Part shown: positions 9,035-17,670 of the stretch, one piece after another
How the letters are laid out: the number at the start of each line of letters is the position of its first letter
Position numbering within the stretch: position 1 is the stretch's first letter
NCBI GenBank assembly: GCA_035454885.1
Contig: DATIGE010000060.1
Location: 1-32,084 of the forward strand
Direction of reading: 5' to 3'
DNA from: a bacterium
Lineage (GTDB): Bacteria; UBA10199; JACPAL01; GCA-016699445
Length of the DNA stretch: 32,084 bases
The notes under the pieces: model-generated
Databases searched by the model: none
What the model was told of the DNA's origin: nothing
What the model saw: the letters and a program-made list of their open reading frames with translations, nothing else
Position numbers and translations under genes: made by a program

Positions 9035-10051
9035 TCAGGCCGCCAAATATGCAATCGCTTTGATCGCAAGGTAGGCGAGCGAGGCGATGGCGGCGGAGGC
9101 GGGAATCGTGAAGATCCAGGCCGCGATGATGCGGTTGACGATCCCCCAGCGGACCGCGGAAAGGCGACGGGTCGCGCCGACCCCCATGATCGATCCCGTG
9201 ATCGTGTGCGTGGTGCTGACCGGAATGCCCATGAAAGTCGCGAGAAAGAGCGTCGAGGCCGCCGCCGTCTCCGCGGCGAAGCCGCCGACCGGCTGGAGCT
9301 TCGTCAGCTTCATGCCCATCGTCTTCACGATCCGCCATCCTCCGAACATCGTCCCGGCGGCGATGGCCGCGTGGCAGCAGACGATGACCCAGACCGGCAC
9401 GTAGAAAGCCGCCCCCAAATGACCGGTCGAAAACAGAAGCACCGCGATGATGCCCATGGTCTTTTGGGCGTCATTGCCCCCGTGACCCAGGCTGTAGAGG
9501 CTCGCAGAAACCAACTGAAGTTTGCGGAAATGCTTGTCCACCCGCGACGGCGAGGAGTCGCGGAAGAGCCAAATGATGATCGTCATGATGATGAAGCCGA
9601 GGATCAAGCCCATCACGGGCGACACGACGATAAAAACGAGGATCTTGTAGAGTCCCGAGGTCACCAGCGACCCAAAACCCGCCTTGGTCACCGCCGCCCC
9701 GACGAAACCGCCCACCAGCGCATGCGAACTCGACGTGGGCAACCCCCACCACCACGTGAGCAAATCCCAGATGATCGCTCCCAGGAGCGCGGCGAAGACC
9801 GTCGCCACGGACATGACGGCCGGATCGACCGTCCCTTTGCCGATGGTCGTGGCGACGTGCACGTTGAAGACGAAAAGGGCGACAAAGTTGAAGAAGGCGG
9901 CCCACACGACCGCCCAGCGGGGGCTCAAGACCCGGGTGGAGACGATGGTCGCGACGGAATTGGCGGCATCGTGGAAGCCGTTGATGAAATCGAAGGCGAG
10001 CGCCACCAGGACGACGAACGCGACGACCGCAAGGGAATGGGGATCAGGCAT
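9035..10051 (-). CDS. pit: PiT-family inorganic phosphate transporter
   Basis: This 338-residue inner-membrane protein is a low-affinity phosphate permease of the PiT family. It has the duplicated family signature: FDFINGFHDAANSVAT near residue 20 and SLGHGGNDAQKTMG near residue 190. SSSHALVGGFVGAAV and STTHTITGSIMGVG lie in the two halves. About ten membrane segments are visible. It probably uses a proton or sodium gradient and takes up Pi or metal-phosphate. Its start overlaps the end of the DUF47 gene by eight bases, the usual DUF47-pit pairing. Being placed behind a PHO box is notable because in E. coli pitA is not under PhoB induction. Confidence 0.93.
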   Translation of the reverse strand: MPDPHSLAVVAFVVLVALAFDFINGFHDAANSVATIVSTRVLSPRWAVVWAAFFNFVALFVFNVHVATTIGKGTVDPAVMSVATVFAALLGAIIWDLLTWWWGLPTSSSHALVGGFVGAAVTKAGFGSLVTSGLYKILVFIVVSPVMGLILGFIIMTIIIWLFRDSSPSRVDKHFRKLQLVSASLYSLGHGGNDAQKTMGIIAVLLFSTGHLGAAFYVPVWVIVCCHAAIAAGTMFGGWRIVKTMGMKLTKLQPVGGFAAETAAASTLFLATFMGIPVSTTHTITGSIMGVGATRRLSAVRWGIVNRIIAAWIFTIPASAAIASLAYLAIKAIAYLAA

Positions 10052-10667
10052 TCTTCAGAACGATTCCTTCGAGCGTGTTGGCGACATCCTCGCAGCGGTC
10101 GGTGGCGTTTTCCAGCGTCTCGAGGATCTCCTTCTCCTTGATCAGCTTGATCGCGTCCTTCTCGCGCTCGAAGAGGTTCGAGATGGCGCGCCGGAGGGCC
10201 TCGTCGGCCTCGTTCTCCAGCCGGTTGATCTCGATGCACTGGGCGAGGATGAGCTCGGGCTTCTTCGCCATGTCGCGGAGCCTCAAGACCGCCTTCGAGA
10301 CCTCCTCAACGGCCCTCACGAGGATTTCCACGACCTTCTTCATGTCCGGGCCGGCGGGCGGCACCTTGTAGAGGACCACGCGGTTGGCGGTCCCGTAGAT
10401 CAGGTCCAGGATATCGTCCATTTCCGTGATCAGCCCGTGGATGTCCTCGCGGTCGATCGGCGTGATGAACGTCTTGTTCAGCATCTCCACCGTGTCGTGC
10501 GTGATCTGGTCGCCGTCGTGCTCGCAGTCCTCGATGGCCTTGAGCTTTTTTTCCAGGCCGTCGCCGCTGGAGAAGAAATCATCGAGAAGACGGGCCCCAT
10601 GCAGGATCGTGTTCGCCGCCTTTTCGAAAAGATCGAAGAACTTCGGAGTTTTGGGAAAGAGACCCAC
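10044..10667 (-). CDS. DUF47/PhoU-like Pit accessory protein
   Basis: This 207-residue all-helical protein is of the DUF47 (PhoU-like) family, which is routinely encoded just before PiT transporters and is thought to modulate them. Family wording is visible: FFDLFEKAANTILHGA, LKAIEDCEHDGDQITHDTVEMLNKTFITPIDREDI, and RLENEADEALRRAI. I chose GTG 10667 because GGAGGTGG (10680-10673) sits at ideal spacing before it. An in-frame TTG at 10688 would put that ribosome binding site inside the gene. It is the first gene of the minus-strand operon with pit, and its promoter region contains the 11-bp repeats at 10740-10767. Confidence 0.9.
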   Translation of the reverse strand: MGLFPKTPKFFDLFEKAANTILHGARLLDDFFSSGDGLEKKLKAIEDCEHDGDQITHDTVEMLNKTFITPIDREDIHGLITEMDDILDLIYGTANRVVLYKVPPAGPDMKKVVEILVRAVEEVSKAVLRLRDMAKKPELILAQCIEINRLENEADEALRRAISNLFEREKDAIKLIKEKEILETLENATDRCEDVANTLEGIVLKNA

Positions 10668-10739
10668 GTCGACCACCTCCAGATCCAAGGGTGAGACGCC
10701 CTCTTGGTGTTCGCGGGTCTCTCTAACGGCAAACTTCGC

Positions 10740-10767
10740 GTGACGTCAACGTGAAAACGGAGTGACG
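10740..10767 (-). promoter_or_regulatory. PHO box before DUF47-pit operon
   Basis: Three direct repeats of plus-strand GTGAMR (GTGACG, GTGAAA, GTGACG) start at 10740, 10751 and 10762, an exact 11-bp period. On the sense strand they read CGTCAC/TTTCAC, matching the repeats at pstS and phoB. The period and motif are those of PhoB tandem sites. The -10 element is not obvious. Confidence 0.75.
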
Positions 10768-10771
10768 GGCC

Positions 10772-11452
10772 CTAACCGGCGGTCTTGCGTCCGCCGTGGC
10801 GGATGTCGCGGCCCTGGACCATGAAGATGACTTCCTCGGCGATGTTCGTGGCGTGGTCGGCAATTCTCTCCAGCTGCTGGGCCACGAGGATCAATCGTGT
10901 CCCCCGCTCGGCCGCCTTCGGGTCCTTTCCCATCATGCCGATCAGCTCCTGAAAGATGCTGTGCTCCAGGGAGTCGACGTCGTCGTCCATCTCGCAGACC
11001 TTCTGGGCCATGTCGACGTCCTGCTTCACGAAGGCGTCGAGGGCCTCTTGCACCATCCCCTGCGCCTTCACCGCCATTTTGGGAAGGTCCGAATAGGGTT
11101 TCAACTGAGGCTCGCGGTTCAAGGCGATGGCCTGCTCGGCGATGTTCACCGCCAAATCGCCCATGCGCTCGAGGTCCTTGGAGGCGCGCAGCCCGATGGT
11201 GATGAAGCGCAGGTCCGAGGCCGCCGGCTGGCGGAGGGCCAGGAGTTTCAGGCACAGGTCGTCGATCTCGATCTCCAGGCGGTTGACCTCGAAATCACGC
11301 CGGATGACGTCCTCGGCCGTCTTGGAATCGCGCTCTGTGAGGGCCCTCATCGAGCGGGTGATCATCTCCTCGACGTTCCCGCCCGCCTCGAGGATTTTTT
11401 CCTTAAGCTGCCTCAACTCTTCATCATACTGTTTGTCGGTGTGTTGTTTCAT
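10772..11452 (-). CDS. phoU: Phosphate signalling protein PhoU
   Basis: This 226-residue helical protein is PhoU, the negative regulator linking the PstSCAB transporter to PhoR. Both three-helix repeats are visible with their metal-cluster motifs: LERMGDLAVNIAEQA around residue 90-105 and LERIADHATNIAEEVIF around 190-206. ATG 11452 was chosen because GAGAGG lies eight bases upstream; an in-frame GTG at 11461 overlaps that site. It is the last gene of the pst operon, 34 bases after pstB. Its usual length is about 220-240 residues. Confidence 0.95.
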   Translation of the reverse strand: MKQHTDKQYDEELRQLKEKILEAGGNVEEMITRSMRALTERDSKTAEDVIRRDFEVNRLEIEIDDLCLKLLALRQPAASDLRFITIGLRASKDLERMGDLAVNIAEQAIALNREPQLKPYSDLPKMAVKAQGMVQEALDAFVKQDVDMAQKVCEMDDDVDSLEHSIFQELIGMMGKDPKAAERGTRLILVAQQLERIADHATNIAEEVIFMVQGRDIRHGGRKTAG

Positions 11453-11486
11453 GATGAGCACCTCTCAAATTCAAGATCGAATCGTA

Positions 11487-12233
11487 TTATCCAAACCTTC
11501 CGGTGATGTAATCCTCGGTTCGTTTTTCTTTCGGATTTGTGAAGATCATCTCGGTCTCGCCCCATTCGACCAAATCCCCCATGTACAGGAAGGCCGTACA
11601 GTCAGAGACGCGCGCGGCCTGCTGCATGTTGTGGGTGACGATGACGATCGTGTATTTCGACCGGAGTTCGTGGATCAATTCCTCGATCCGCGCTGTCGAA
11701 ATGGGATCCAGGGCCGAGCACGGCTCGTCCATCAGGAGAACCTCGGGATTGACCGCCAGGGCCCGGGCGATGCAGAGCCGCTGCTGCTGCCCGCCGGAGA
11801 GGCTCATGCCGGAATGAGCCAGGCTGTCCTTCACTTCCTCCCACAGCGCGGACTTCTTCAGGCAATCGATGGCGACCTCCTCCAGGCGCGACCGGTCGCG
11901 CGTGCCATTCAACCGCAGGCCCGCCACCACGTTGTCCAGGATCGACATCGTCGGGAATGGGTTCGGCTTTTGAAAGATCATCCCGACCCGGCGCCTGAGT
12001 TTGACCGGGTCCTCCTTCAGGACATCCTTGCCGTCCAAGAGGATACGGCCTTCGACCTTCGCGCGCGGGTCCACTTCGTGCATGCGGTTCAAACAACGGA
12101 GCAGCGTCGACTTGCCGCAGCCCGAAGGCCCTATGACGGCCGTGACCGTCTTCTCCTCGATGGAAAGGTCGACGGCGTTCACCGCCTTATGATCTCCATA
12201 CCAAGCGCTGACCTTTTCAACCTGAATCTTCAT
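11487..12233 (-). CDS. pstB: Phosphate ABC transporter ATPase PstB
   Basis: This 248-residue protein is the ATPase of the high-affinity phosphate importer. Walker A is GPSGCGKST, then [19 protein letters not shown] (the PstB-specific Q-loop region), signature LSGGQQQR, Walker [14 protein letters not shown] and the switch histidine in [14 protein letters not shown]. The C-terminal [28 protein letters not shown] is diagnostic of PstB. ATG 12233 overlaps the pstA stop as ATGA, so translation is coupled. Confidence 0.97.
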   Translation of the reverse strand: MKIQVEKVSAWYGDHKAVNAVDLSIEEKTVTAVIGPSGCGKSTLLRCLNRMHEVDPRAKVEGRILLDGKDVLKEDPVKLRRRVGMIFQKPNPFPTMSILDNVVAGLRLNGTRDRSRLEEVAIDCLKKSALWEEVKDSLAHSGMSLSGGQQQRLCIARALAVNPEVLLMDEPCSALDPISTARIEELIHELRSKYTIVIVTHNMQQAARVSDCTAFLYMGDLVEWGETEMIFTNPKEKRTEDYITGRFG

Positions 12234-13081
12234 GAGCGTTTCCCCGCAAGCCGGTTCCGGATGAAGAGCCGCGACACGATATTGAGCAGGAGCACGAGCG
12301 CAATCAAGACCGTCGCCCCCGCCCAGGCCTGCTGGTGCCAATCGTCGTAGGGACTGATGGCGTAGGTAAAGATCTGAAGCGGCAACGCCGCAATCGGCTG
12401 TTTTAAATCCGTGCTCCAAAACTGGTTTCCGAGAGCGGTGAAGAGAAGCGGCGCGGTTTCACCGGCGATGCGGGCCACGGCGAGCAGAATGCCCGTAACG
12501 ATTCCACCACGCGCGGCCTTGAGCACCACGTACACCAAAGTCTTCCAGTAAGGCAGCCCCAGCGCCAGCGCCCCTTCACGCAGGGCGCGCGGCACCATGC
12601 GCATCATCGTTTCGGTCGTCGACAGGATGGTGGGAATCATGATGATGCCCAGCGCCGCCCCGCCCGCCAGGGCGGAGAAATGATGCATGGGCCGGACCAA
12701 GATCGTATAGGCGAACATGCCGACGACGATCGAGGGCGTTCCGTTCAACAAGTCGGAGGCGAACCGCACCGCCTCCGCCGCCTTCCGCCCTCCATATTCC
12801 GACAGATAGATCCCGCCGAAGATTCCGATCGGAAGGCCGAATGCACAGGCCAGAACGAGCAGAATCAGGCTTCCCATGATCGCATTGGCAAAACCACCGC
12901 CCGTCTCTCCCACCGGCTGGGGCATGTGGGTGAAGAAATCCCAATTGAGAGAACCCAAGCCGTGCGACAAGATGTGAAAGAAAATGAGGAAGAGGGGCAA
13001 CATGGACACCAAGGCCGCGGCCAGGCTGAGCCCCAGCATGATGCGGTTGACCCAATGGCGTCTTGAATCGCGGGACATCAT
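12230..13081 (-). CDS. pstA: Phosphate ABC transporter permease PstA
   Basis: This 283-residue inner-membrane subunit has six hydrophobic segments and the ABC importer EAA loop ([23 protein letters not shown]). [18 protein letters not shown] and [14 protein letters not shown] are PstA-type motifs, and the C-terminal third carries [22 protein letters not shown]. The start ATG 13081 overlaps the pstC stop by four bases (ATGA), with a second ATG immediately after. With PstC it forms the membrane channel. Confidence 0.96.
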   Translation of the reverse strand: MMSRDSRRHWVNRIMLGLSLAAALVSMLPLFLIFFHILSHGLGSLNWDFFTHMPQPVGETGGGFANAIMGSLILLVLACAFGLPIGIFGGIYLSEYGGRKAAEAVRFASDLLNGTPSIVVGMFAYTILVRPMHHFSALAGGAALGIIMIPTILSTTETMMRMVPRALREGALALGLPYWKTLVYVVLKAARGGIVTGILLAVARIAGETAPLLFTALGNQFWSTDLKQPIAALPLQIFTYAISPYDDWHQQAWAGATVLIALVLLLNIVSRLFIRNRLAGKRS

Positions 13082-13986
13082 GTTCGCCCCGCCTTTCCGC
13101 CAACCTTCCAGACCAAGGCTCTCGCTCCCGCGTTGACCACGAGCGTTACCGCAAATAGCGCCAAGCCGACTCCCATGAGCGAAGAGAGATAGACCTCGCC
13201 CGACGCCTCCGTAAATTCATTGGCAATCACCGACGCCATCGTATGGCCGGGCGCCAAGAGCGAGAACGAGATCTCCGGCCGGTTTCCGATCACCATCGTC
13301 ACCGCCATGGTCTCACCCATGGCGCGTCCGAGTCCCAGAAAGATCGCCCCCAAGAGACCCGGCTTTCCAAAACGGAGCACAGCCATCCGTGTGGTTTCCC
13401 ATCGCGTGGCGCCAAGAGCAAGCGCGCCCTCGCGCTGATCATTGGGCACTGCCAAGAGCACCTCCCGTGAAATGGAAGAAATGATGGGGATGATCATGAT
13501 CGACAAGATGACGCCGGCCGCCAGCATGCCGATGCCGTATGGCGGGCCCTGGAAAAACGGCAATAAACCGAACCATTTGATAAGAAACGGCTCCACGCTC
13601 GTTCTCAACCACGGAACGAGGAAAAAGAGGCCCCAAAGTCCGTAAATGATGGACGGAATCGCCGCCAGAAGCTCGATAAGAAAAGCCACGGGCGTCCTCA
13701 AATAGGGCGGGGCGAGTTCCGAAAGAAAGATCGCCACGCCCAGGCTCAAGGGAACCGCAATCAGCAGAGCAAGCATCGAGGAAACAACCGTCCCGTAAAT
13801 AAACGGAAGCGCCCCGAAGTCCTCGGCCACCGGATCCCAGACGCTCCGAAAAGGAAACTGCCAGCCAAACTTGCGTATGGCCGGCAGCGATTCCTTAAAC
13901 AACAAGAGTCCGATCAGTCCGACGATCAGGATCAGAAGGATCGCGAAAAAACGGGTGCCTCCTTCAAAGATCCGATCGCCTTTCAT
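13078..13986 (-). CDS. pstC: Phosphate ABC transporter permease PstC
   Basis: This 302-residue protein is the second membrane subunit of the phosphate importer. It has a short cytoplasmic N-terminus, a first membrane segment near residues 14-32, and a periplasmic stretch with FGALPFIYGTVVSSMLALLIAVPLSLGVAIFLSE. The EAA loop is [19 protein letters not shown], and GLGRAMGETMAVTMVIGN is the PstC signature. It starts nine bases after the pstS stop on the minus strand and ends in an ATGA overlap with pstA. Confidence 0.96.
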   Translation of the reverse strand: MKGDRIFEGGTRFFAILLILIVGLIGLLLFKESLPAIRKFGWQFPFRSVWDPVAEDFGALPFIYGTVVSSMLALLIAVPLSLGVAIFLSELAPPYLRTPVAFLIELLAAIPSIIYGLWGLFFLVPWLRTSVEPFLIKWFGLLPFFQGPPYGIGMLAAGVILSIMIIPIISSISREVLLAVPNDQREGALALGATRWETTRMAVLRFGKPGLLGAIFLGLGRAMGETMAVTMVIGNRPEISFSLLAPGHTMASVIANEFTEASGEVYLSSLMGVGLALFAVTLVVNAGARALVWKVGGKAGRT

Positions 13987-13995
13987 GCACCCGCC

Positions 13996-15030
13996 CTACG
14001 GAGCCACCGTAATCTGAGAGATTGTCTTGTTAACTTGAGTCTTCACGGATTCGGGGAGCGGTGAATAATAAAGGGCGGGAGCCAATTTTTCGCCGTCGTT
14101 GATCGCCCATTTCAGGAAATCCACCAGGGCTTTTCCCTTGGCCGCATCATCGGTCTTTTTATAAACCAGCAGATACGTGAAGGAGCTGATGGGATAGGCG
14201 TCTTTACCTTCCGGATCCGTAATCGATACGCGGTAATCGGCCGGCATCTTCACCCCGGCCGCCGATGCCGAGACGGACTCGATCGAAGGCATCACGAAGG
14301 TCCCGGCCTTGTTCTGAACGCTCGCGTACGGCAGTTTGTTCTGCATCGCATATCCTAATTCGATGAAACCGATCGAACCCGGCATTTGCTTGATGAGACC
14401 GGTCACGCCTTCATTGCCTTTGCCTCCCAAACCCGCGGGCCAACTGACCGACTTGCCCGTTCCGACCTTTCCTTTCCAGGCAGGGCTCACCTTGGAGAGA
14501 TAGTCCGTGAAGACGTAGGTTGTGCCGCTGCCGTCCGTCCGGTGCGCGACAACGATCGCCGTATCCGGCAGCTTCATCCCCGGATTGAGAGCCGCCAGTT
14601 TAGGATCGTTCCATTTCGTGAGGTTTCCGAGAAAGATATCGGCAATCACAGGCCCCGTGAGCTTCAGATCATTTCCGATCTCCGGGAGATTGTAGGAAAG
14701 CACGACCGCGCCCAAGACGGTGGGGATATGGGTGGACGGCTGCTTGACCAGGCTCAACTCATAGTCCGACAGAGGGGCGTCGGAGGCCCCGAAATCGACC
14801 GTCTTCTCCGTAAACTGCTTCACGCCTCCGCCCGAACCGATGGACTGATAGTTGATCTTAATGTCCGGGTGCATCTTGTTATACTCGGAGAACCACTTCG
14901 AGTAGATCGGGTACGGGAACGTCGCGCCCGCGCCGTTCAGATTGACTTCCGCGCTCGCAGTAACCATGCCTGCCAAGAGGCAGGAAATGACCGCCAGGCC
15001 GGTCATGATTTTTTTGGACTTGCTCTTCAT
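13996..15030 (-). CDS. pstS: Periplasmic phosphate-binding protein PstS
   Basis: This 344-residue protein carries a signal peptide (about residues 1-27, cleavage after ASA). The mature start VNLNGAGATFPYPIYSKWF is typical of PstS. Ligand-contact motifs are visible: YQSIGSGGGVKQF, DFGASDAPL and AHRTDGSGTT. There is no lipobox cysteine, so it is soluble in the periplasm. ATG 15030 has AAGGAG seven bases upstream. The promoter carries the PHO box at 15075-15091 with a -10-like TACATT eleven bases downstream. It is the first gene of pstSCAB-phoU. Confidence 0.97.
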   Translation of the reverse strand: MKSKSKKIMTGLAVISCLLAGMVTASAEVNLNGAGATFPYPIYSKWFSEYNKMHPDIKINYQSIGSGGGVKQFTEKTVDFGASDAPLSDYELSLVKQPSTHIPTVLGAVVLSYNLPEIGNDLKLTGPVIADIFLGNLTKWNDPKLAALNPGMKLPDTAIVVAHRTDGSGTTYVFTDYLSKVSPAWKGKVGTGKSVSWPAGLGGKGNEGVTGLIKQMPGSIGFIELGYAMQNKLPYASVQNKAGTFVMPSIESVSASAAGVKMPADYRVSITDPEGKDAYPISSFTYLLVYKKTDDAAKGKALVDFLKWAINDGEKLAPALYYSPLPESVKTQVNKTISQITVAP

Positions 15031-15057
15031 ACATACTCCTTCGTCACATCGGCAATG

Positions 15058-15091
15058 AATGTAATCTCATTTGTGTGACATTTTGGTGACA
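15058..15091 (-). promoter_or_regulatory. PHO box and -10 element of pstS
   Basis: On the sense strand two TGTCAC hexamers begin 11 bases apart (plus-strand GTGACA at 15075-15080 and 15086-15091). Eleven bases further downstream is TACATT (plus-strand 15058-15063), placed as the -10 is in E. coli pho promoters where PhoB replaces the -35 contact. This is the clearest PHO box in the window. Confidence 0.85.
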
Positions 15092-15103
15092 TTATTGAAA
15101 AGA

Positions 15104-16288
15104 TTAGAAAACCACCTGAAGCTGGGTCCGGATCCGGTGGTCGTTCAGATTGAGCCCCCGCGGATTCATCAAAAGGGCGTAATCCGTCTGGATCTTGATG
15201 CCATGCCCCTTGATGAAATAGTTGAGCGCCACCGCGTTCTCGTATTGATTGGGAATGCCATTTGAGAAGACGGTCCCGGCCTGGCGCAGCGCGACTTCGA
15301 AGAGTTTCGGGACGATGAAGTAGCCCACCTGCGCGTTCCAGCCCAGATTGGTGATTTTCAGGAGGTCGTGCGATCTGGAGATCATCCCGGCGCCCTGGAA
15401 GGAAAATCCCTTATACTTGTAACCCACGTCCAGGGTCCCGAGGCTCAACTTCGCCCCTGCGGGCACCGTGCCGTTCACGAAGGCGTTGCCCAGCTCATTG
15501 AAGGCGTAAGCCACGCCGACACCCAGGTTATGCTCCTGCGAATCATCGGTGTCGGATTCAGAGGCCTTGTATTCTCCTAGTATCGGCATCTCGAAACGGA
15601 CGCCCGCCATGAACGACTGGTTCCGGTTGATCTGGTTGATTCCGTCGCCGTTCATGAAGAAGACGCTGTAGTTGAGGCCGCGATCCCAGGCGTCGCCGTG
15701 AAAGGTGAGCCCGATGTCGCGGGAAAGGTTGAAATGGCCCGTCGAGAGCGACCGGTCGACGAACTGCTGCTTGCCCGACGAGGTGAGCTCCTGCATCAAG
15801 AACGGCGTCTTGTACTGACCGACCTTCACGGCAAAAAAGTCATAAGGCACGTAATCGACGTAGTAATCTTCCAACGTCGCCAGGCCCGTCGTGCTCTCGC
15901 CCGTCACGGCCTTTGCCGTCTCCGTGCAATCGGCGTTCGTGCAGACGTCCGCGGTCGAGGCCCGGCCGCGCGTGGACAGGTTCATTTGAAAACCGAACTT
16001 CAGCTTTTTCTTGAGAGTGAACCCCTCGATCTTGATCTTGCCGCGCTGGATCGCCCAGGTGTCCTTGTCGGCCGCCGCTTCGAGGCCATCGTAAGTGAAC
16101 CGCGCCTGAACCCGCCCTTGGAGATGGATCATATTATCGCCGTCGCCGATCTTGGTCCCATCCCCCACCTTATAGACGGCCCTCATGCCGCCCTCTTCCT
16201 CGGCCCGGAGCGGTCCGGCGGCCCCCATGGCGCCGAGGCAGACCGCGGCTGCGAACAGGATCGCGGTCAGCTTTTTCTTCTTCGTCAT
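15104..16288 (-). CDS. Phosphate-selective porin (OprO/OprP-like)
   Basis: This 394-residue outer-membrane protein has a signal peptide (MTKKKKLTAILFAAAVCLGAM, cleaved near residue 30). The mature barrel has alternating beta strands and ends in a C-terminal phenylalanine (RTQLQVVF). OprO/P-family wording includes the early LQGRVQARFTYD, RGKIKIEGFTLKKKLKFGFQMN, and VKVGQYKTPFLMQELTSSGKQQFVDRS. The family includes phosphate- and polyphosphate-selective trimers of Pseudomonas. ATG 16288 has AAGGAGG at good spacing. It lies upstream of pstS on the same strand, 73 bases away, with its own PHO array, so both layers of phosphate entry are co-regulated. True Pi selectivity is inferred from context. 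Confidence 0.85.
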   Translation of the reverse strand: MTKKKKLTAILFAAAVCLGAMGAAGPLRAEEEGGMRAVYKVGDGTKIGDGDNMIHLQGRVQARFTYDGLEAAADKDTWAIQRGKIKIEGFTLKKKLKFGFQMNLSTRGRASTADVCTNADCTETAKAVTGESTTGLATLEDYYVDYVPYDFFAVKVGQYKTPFLMQELTSSGKQQFVDRSLSTGHFNLSRDIGLTFHGDAWDRGLNYSVFFMNGDGINQINRNQSFMAGVRFEMPILGEYKASESDTDDSQEHNLGVGVAYAFNELGNAFVNGTVPAGAKLSLGTLDVGYKYKGFSFQGAGMISRSHDLLKITNLGWNAQVGYFIVPKLFEVALRQAGTVFSNGIPNQYENAVALNYFIKGHGIKIQTDYALLMNPRGLNLNDHRIRTQLQVVF

Positions 16289-16348
16289 ATTTCCTCCTTG
16301 AATAGGATTTTGTTGCTTCAAAATTGGACGGCAACTTGGGGCGGCCCC

Positions 16349-16387
16349 GTGACACGTTGATGAGTCCTATGTGACTTTTGAGTGACT
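16349..16387 (-). promoter_or_regulatory. Four-unit PHO box array before porin
   Basis: Plus-strand hexamers GTGACA (16349), ATGAGT (16360), GTGACT (16371) and GTGACT (16382) fall on an exact 11-bp lattice. On the sense strand they read as AGTCAC, AGTCAC, ACTCAT and TGTCAC. The second-to-last unit is degenerate. The array lies 61 bases upstream of the porin start. Four units imply binding of two PhoB dimers. Confidence 0.75.
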
Positions 16388-16440
16388 TGAAACTTTTTTT
16401 ACAGGACTTCGCGGACTTCTCTGAGGAGGGAGAGGTAACG
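16367..16440. repeat. Imperfect direct repeat, copy A
   Basis: This segment matches 17728-17823 (copy B) across the acr3 gene. It starts with 14 identical bases (CTATGTGACTTTTG), continues through a T-rich stretch and a GGACTTC/GGACATC stretch, and has GAGGAGGGA followed by AGGTAACG. Copy A lacks 24 bases present in copy B between those last two motifs, an in-frame loss of eight codons of the response-regulator 3' end. Confidence 0.7.
16399..16440 (-). pseudogene. Remnant of response-regulator 3' end
   Basis: The minus-strand frame reads RYLSLLREVREVL and then a stop, matching the last residues of the intact response regulator at 17758-18126 (RYL, an eight-residue gap, then SLLKEVRDVL and stop). 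An in-frame TGA lies seven codons before RYL and no start codon is available, so this is a fragment, not a gene. It marks an old duplication or recombination event at the left border of the acr3 insert. Confidence 0.7.
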
Positions 16441-16611
16441 TTGCCTGATGATTGTGCCGTCTCAATAGCGGGGAGGGAAACTGTTAGGCTCGCCATCCAA
16501 AAATAGGTGGATTTTCTACACACTGCCGGGCAAGCAGTCGCCTGTCGTCGTTCGTGAGGCGATCGACTGGATGCGAAAGTCGCTTTGTGCAAGTCGGCGG
16601 TGCGGAAGACA

Positions 16612-17670
16612 ATGGAAAACACTCCGAGAAAGCTCTCGTTTCTGGACCGTTACCTGACGCTGTGGATCTTCCTTGCGATGGCCCTCGGGGTTGGTGTCGG
16701 TTATCTCTTTCCCGGAGTGGTTCCGTTCATCAATCAGTTCAATGTTGGGACGACTTCCATCCCGATCGCCATCGGATTGATCCTGATGATGTACCCTCCT
16801 CTGGCCAAGGTTCGCTATGAGGAGATGGGGCCCGTCTTCAAGAACTTCAAGGTTCTGGGACTTTCTCTGATTCAGAACTGGGTTGTGGGGCCGATTCTGA
16901 TGTTCGGTTTGGCCGTCCTCTTCCTGCACGACAAACCAGAGTACATGGTGGGGCTCATCCTGATTGGTCTCGCCCGCTGCATTGCCATGGTCATCGTCTG
17001 GAATGATCTGGCCAAGGGCGACACGGAATATTGCGCGGGGCTTGTGGCCTTGAACTCAATCTTTCAGGTGCTGCTTTACTCGGTCTATGCCTACGTCTTC
17101 ATCACCATTTTGCCAACCCGGTTGGGCCTGCCGGGCGTGGCCGTCAATATCACCATTGGAGAGATCGCCAAGAGCGTGTTCATCTACCTCGGCATTCCGT
17201 TCATCGCCGGTGTGATCACGAGGTTCTCGCTGATCCATCTCAAGACCAAGGAGTGGTTCCATACCAAGTTCATTCCTAAGATCAGCCCAATGACGCTTGT
17301 CGCGCTGCTCTTCACCATCGTGGTGATGTTCTCGCTCAAGGGTGAGAAGATCGTCCAACTCCCGCTGGATGTCGTGCGGATCGCGATTCCATTGCTCATC
17401 TACTTCGTGCTGATGTTCTTTATCTCATTCTTCATGAGCAAGAAAGTAGATGCGACATATGAACGAGCGGCCACACTCTCGTTCACTGCGGCCTCGAACA
17501 ACTTCGAGCTGGCCATCGCCGTCGCCGTGGCCACCTTCGGCATACAACATGGTGCCGCTCTCGCCGCCGTTATCGGACCGCTTGTCGAAGTACCGGTGCT
17601 CATCGGGTTGGTGAATGTCGCCCTCTGGCTGAGGAGCAGGGACTACCGCCCGCAGGAGATCCCGGTATGA
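16612..17670 (+). CDS. acr3: ACR3-family arsenite exporter
   Basis: This 352-residue inner-membrane protein has ten membrane segments and is an ACR3 (arsB type 2) arsenite efflux carrier. The essential cysteine is present at C123 in [20 protein letters not shown], and the conserved glutamate at E299 in [21 protein letters not shown] 16612 was chosen because homologues begin with a short tail before [14 protein letters not shown]; an in-frame TTG at 16585 would add nine residues. It is the only plus-strand gene between two minus-strand units. It has more A/T-ending codons than its neighbours and no arsR or arsC nearby, and it is bordered by direct repeats, all of which suggests acquisition. 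Its role would be to expel arsenite made from arsenate entering by phosphate transporters. Confidence 0.93.
   Translation: MENTPRKLSFLDRYLTLWIFLAMALGVGVGYLFPGVVPFINQFNVGTTSIPIAIGLILMMYPPLAKVRYEEMGPVFKNFKVLGLSLIQNWVVGPILMFGLAVLFLHDKPEYMVGLILIGLARCIAMVIVWNDLAKGDTEYCAGLVALNSIFQVLLYSVYAYVFITILPTRLGLPGVAVNITIGEIAKSVFIYLGIPFIAGVITRFSLIHLKTKEWFHTKFIPKISPMTLVALLFTIVVMFSLKGEKIVQLPLDVVRIAIPLLIYFVLMFFISFFMSKKVDATYERAATLSFTAASNNFELAIAVAVATFGIQHGAALAAVIGPLVEVPVLIGLVNVALWLRSRDYRPQEIPV

Larger units (their letters stand above)
16289..16611. other. Intergenic region between porin and acr3
   Basis: This 323-base stretch has no intact gene. Its left part holds the porin PHO array (16349-16387), overlapped by repeat copy A (16367-16440), which includes a remnant of a response-regulator 3' end. 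From about 16441 to 16611 I see only the presumed acr3 promoter region and no recognisable operator or arsR-like site. Confidence 0.7.

Noticed and set aside
9029-10141. Long plus-strand open frame over pit
   Set aside because: The product is extremely Arg/Asp/Gly-rich, typical of the reverse of a membrane-protein gene.
16349-16387. Short tandem repeats as a CRISPR or satellite
   Set aside because: The units are only six conserved bases on an 11-bp period, fitting regulator half-sites and not a repeat-spacer array.
16170-16622. Minus-strand open frame across the porin start and acr3 promoter
   Set aside because: It runs through the PHO array and the response-regulator remnant in a different frame and ends within the porin gene. 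No protein features.
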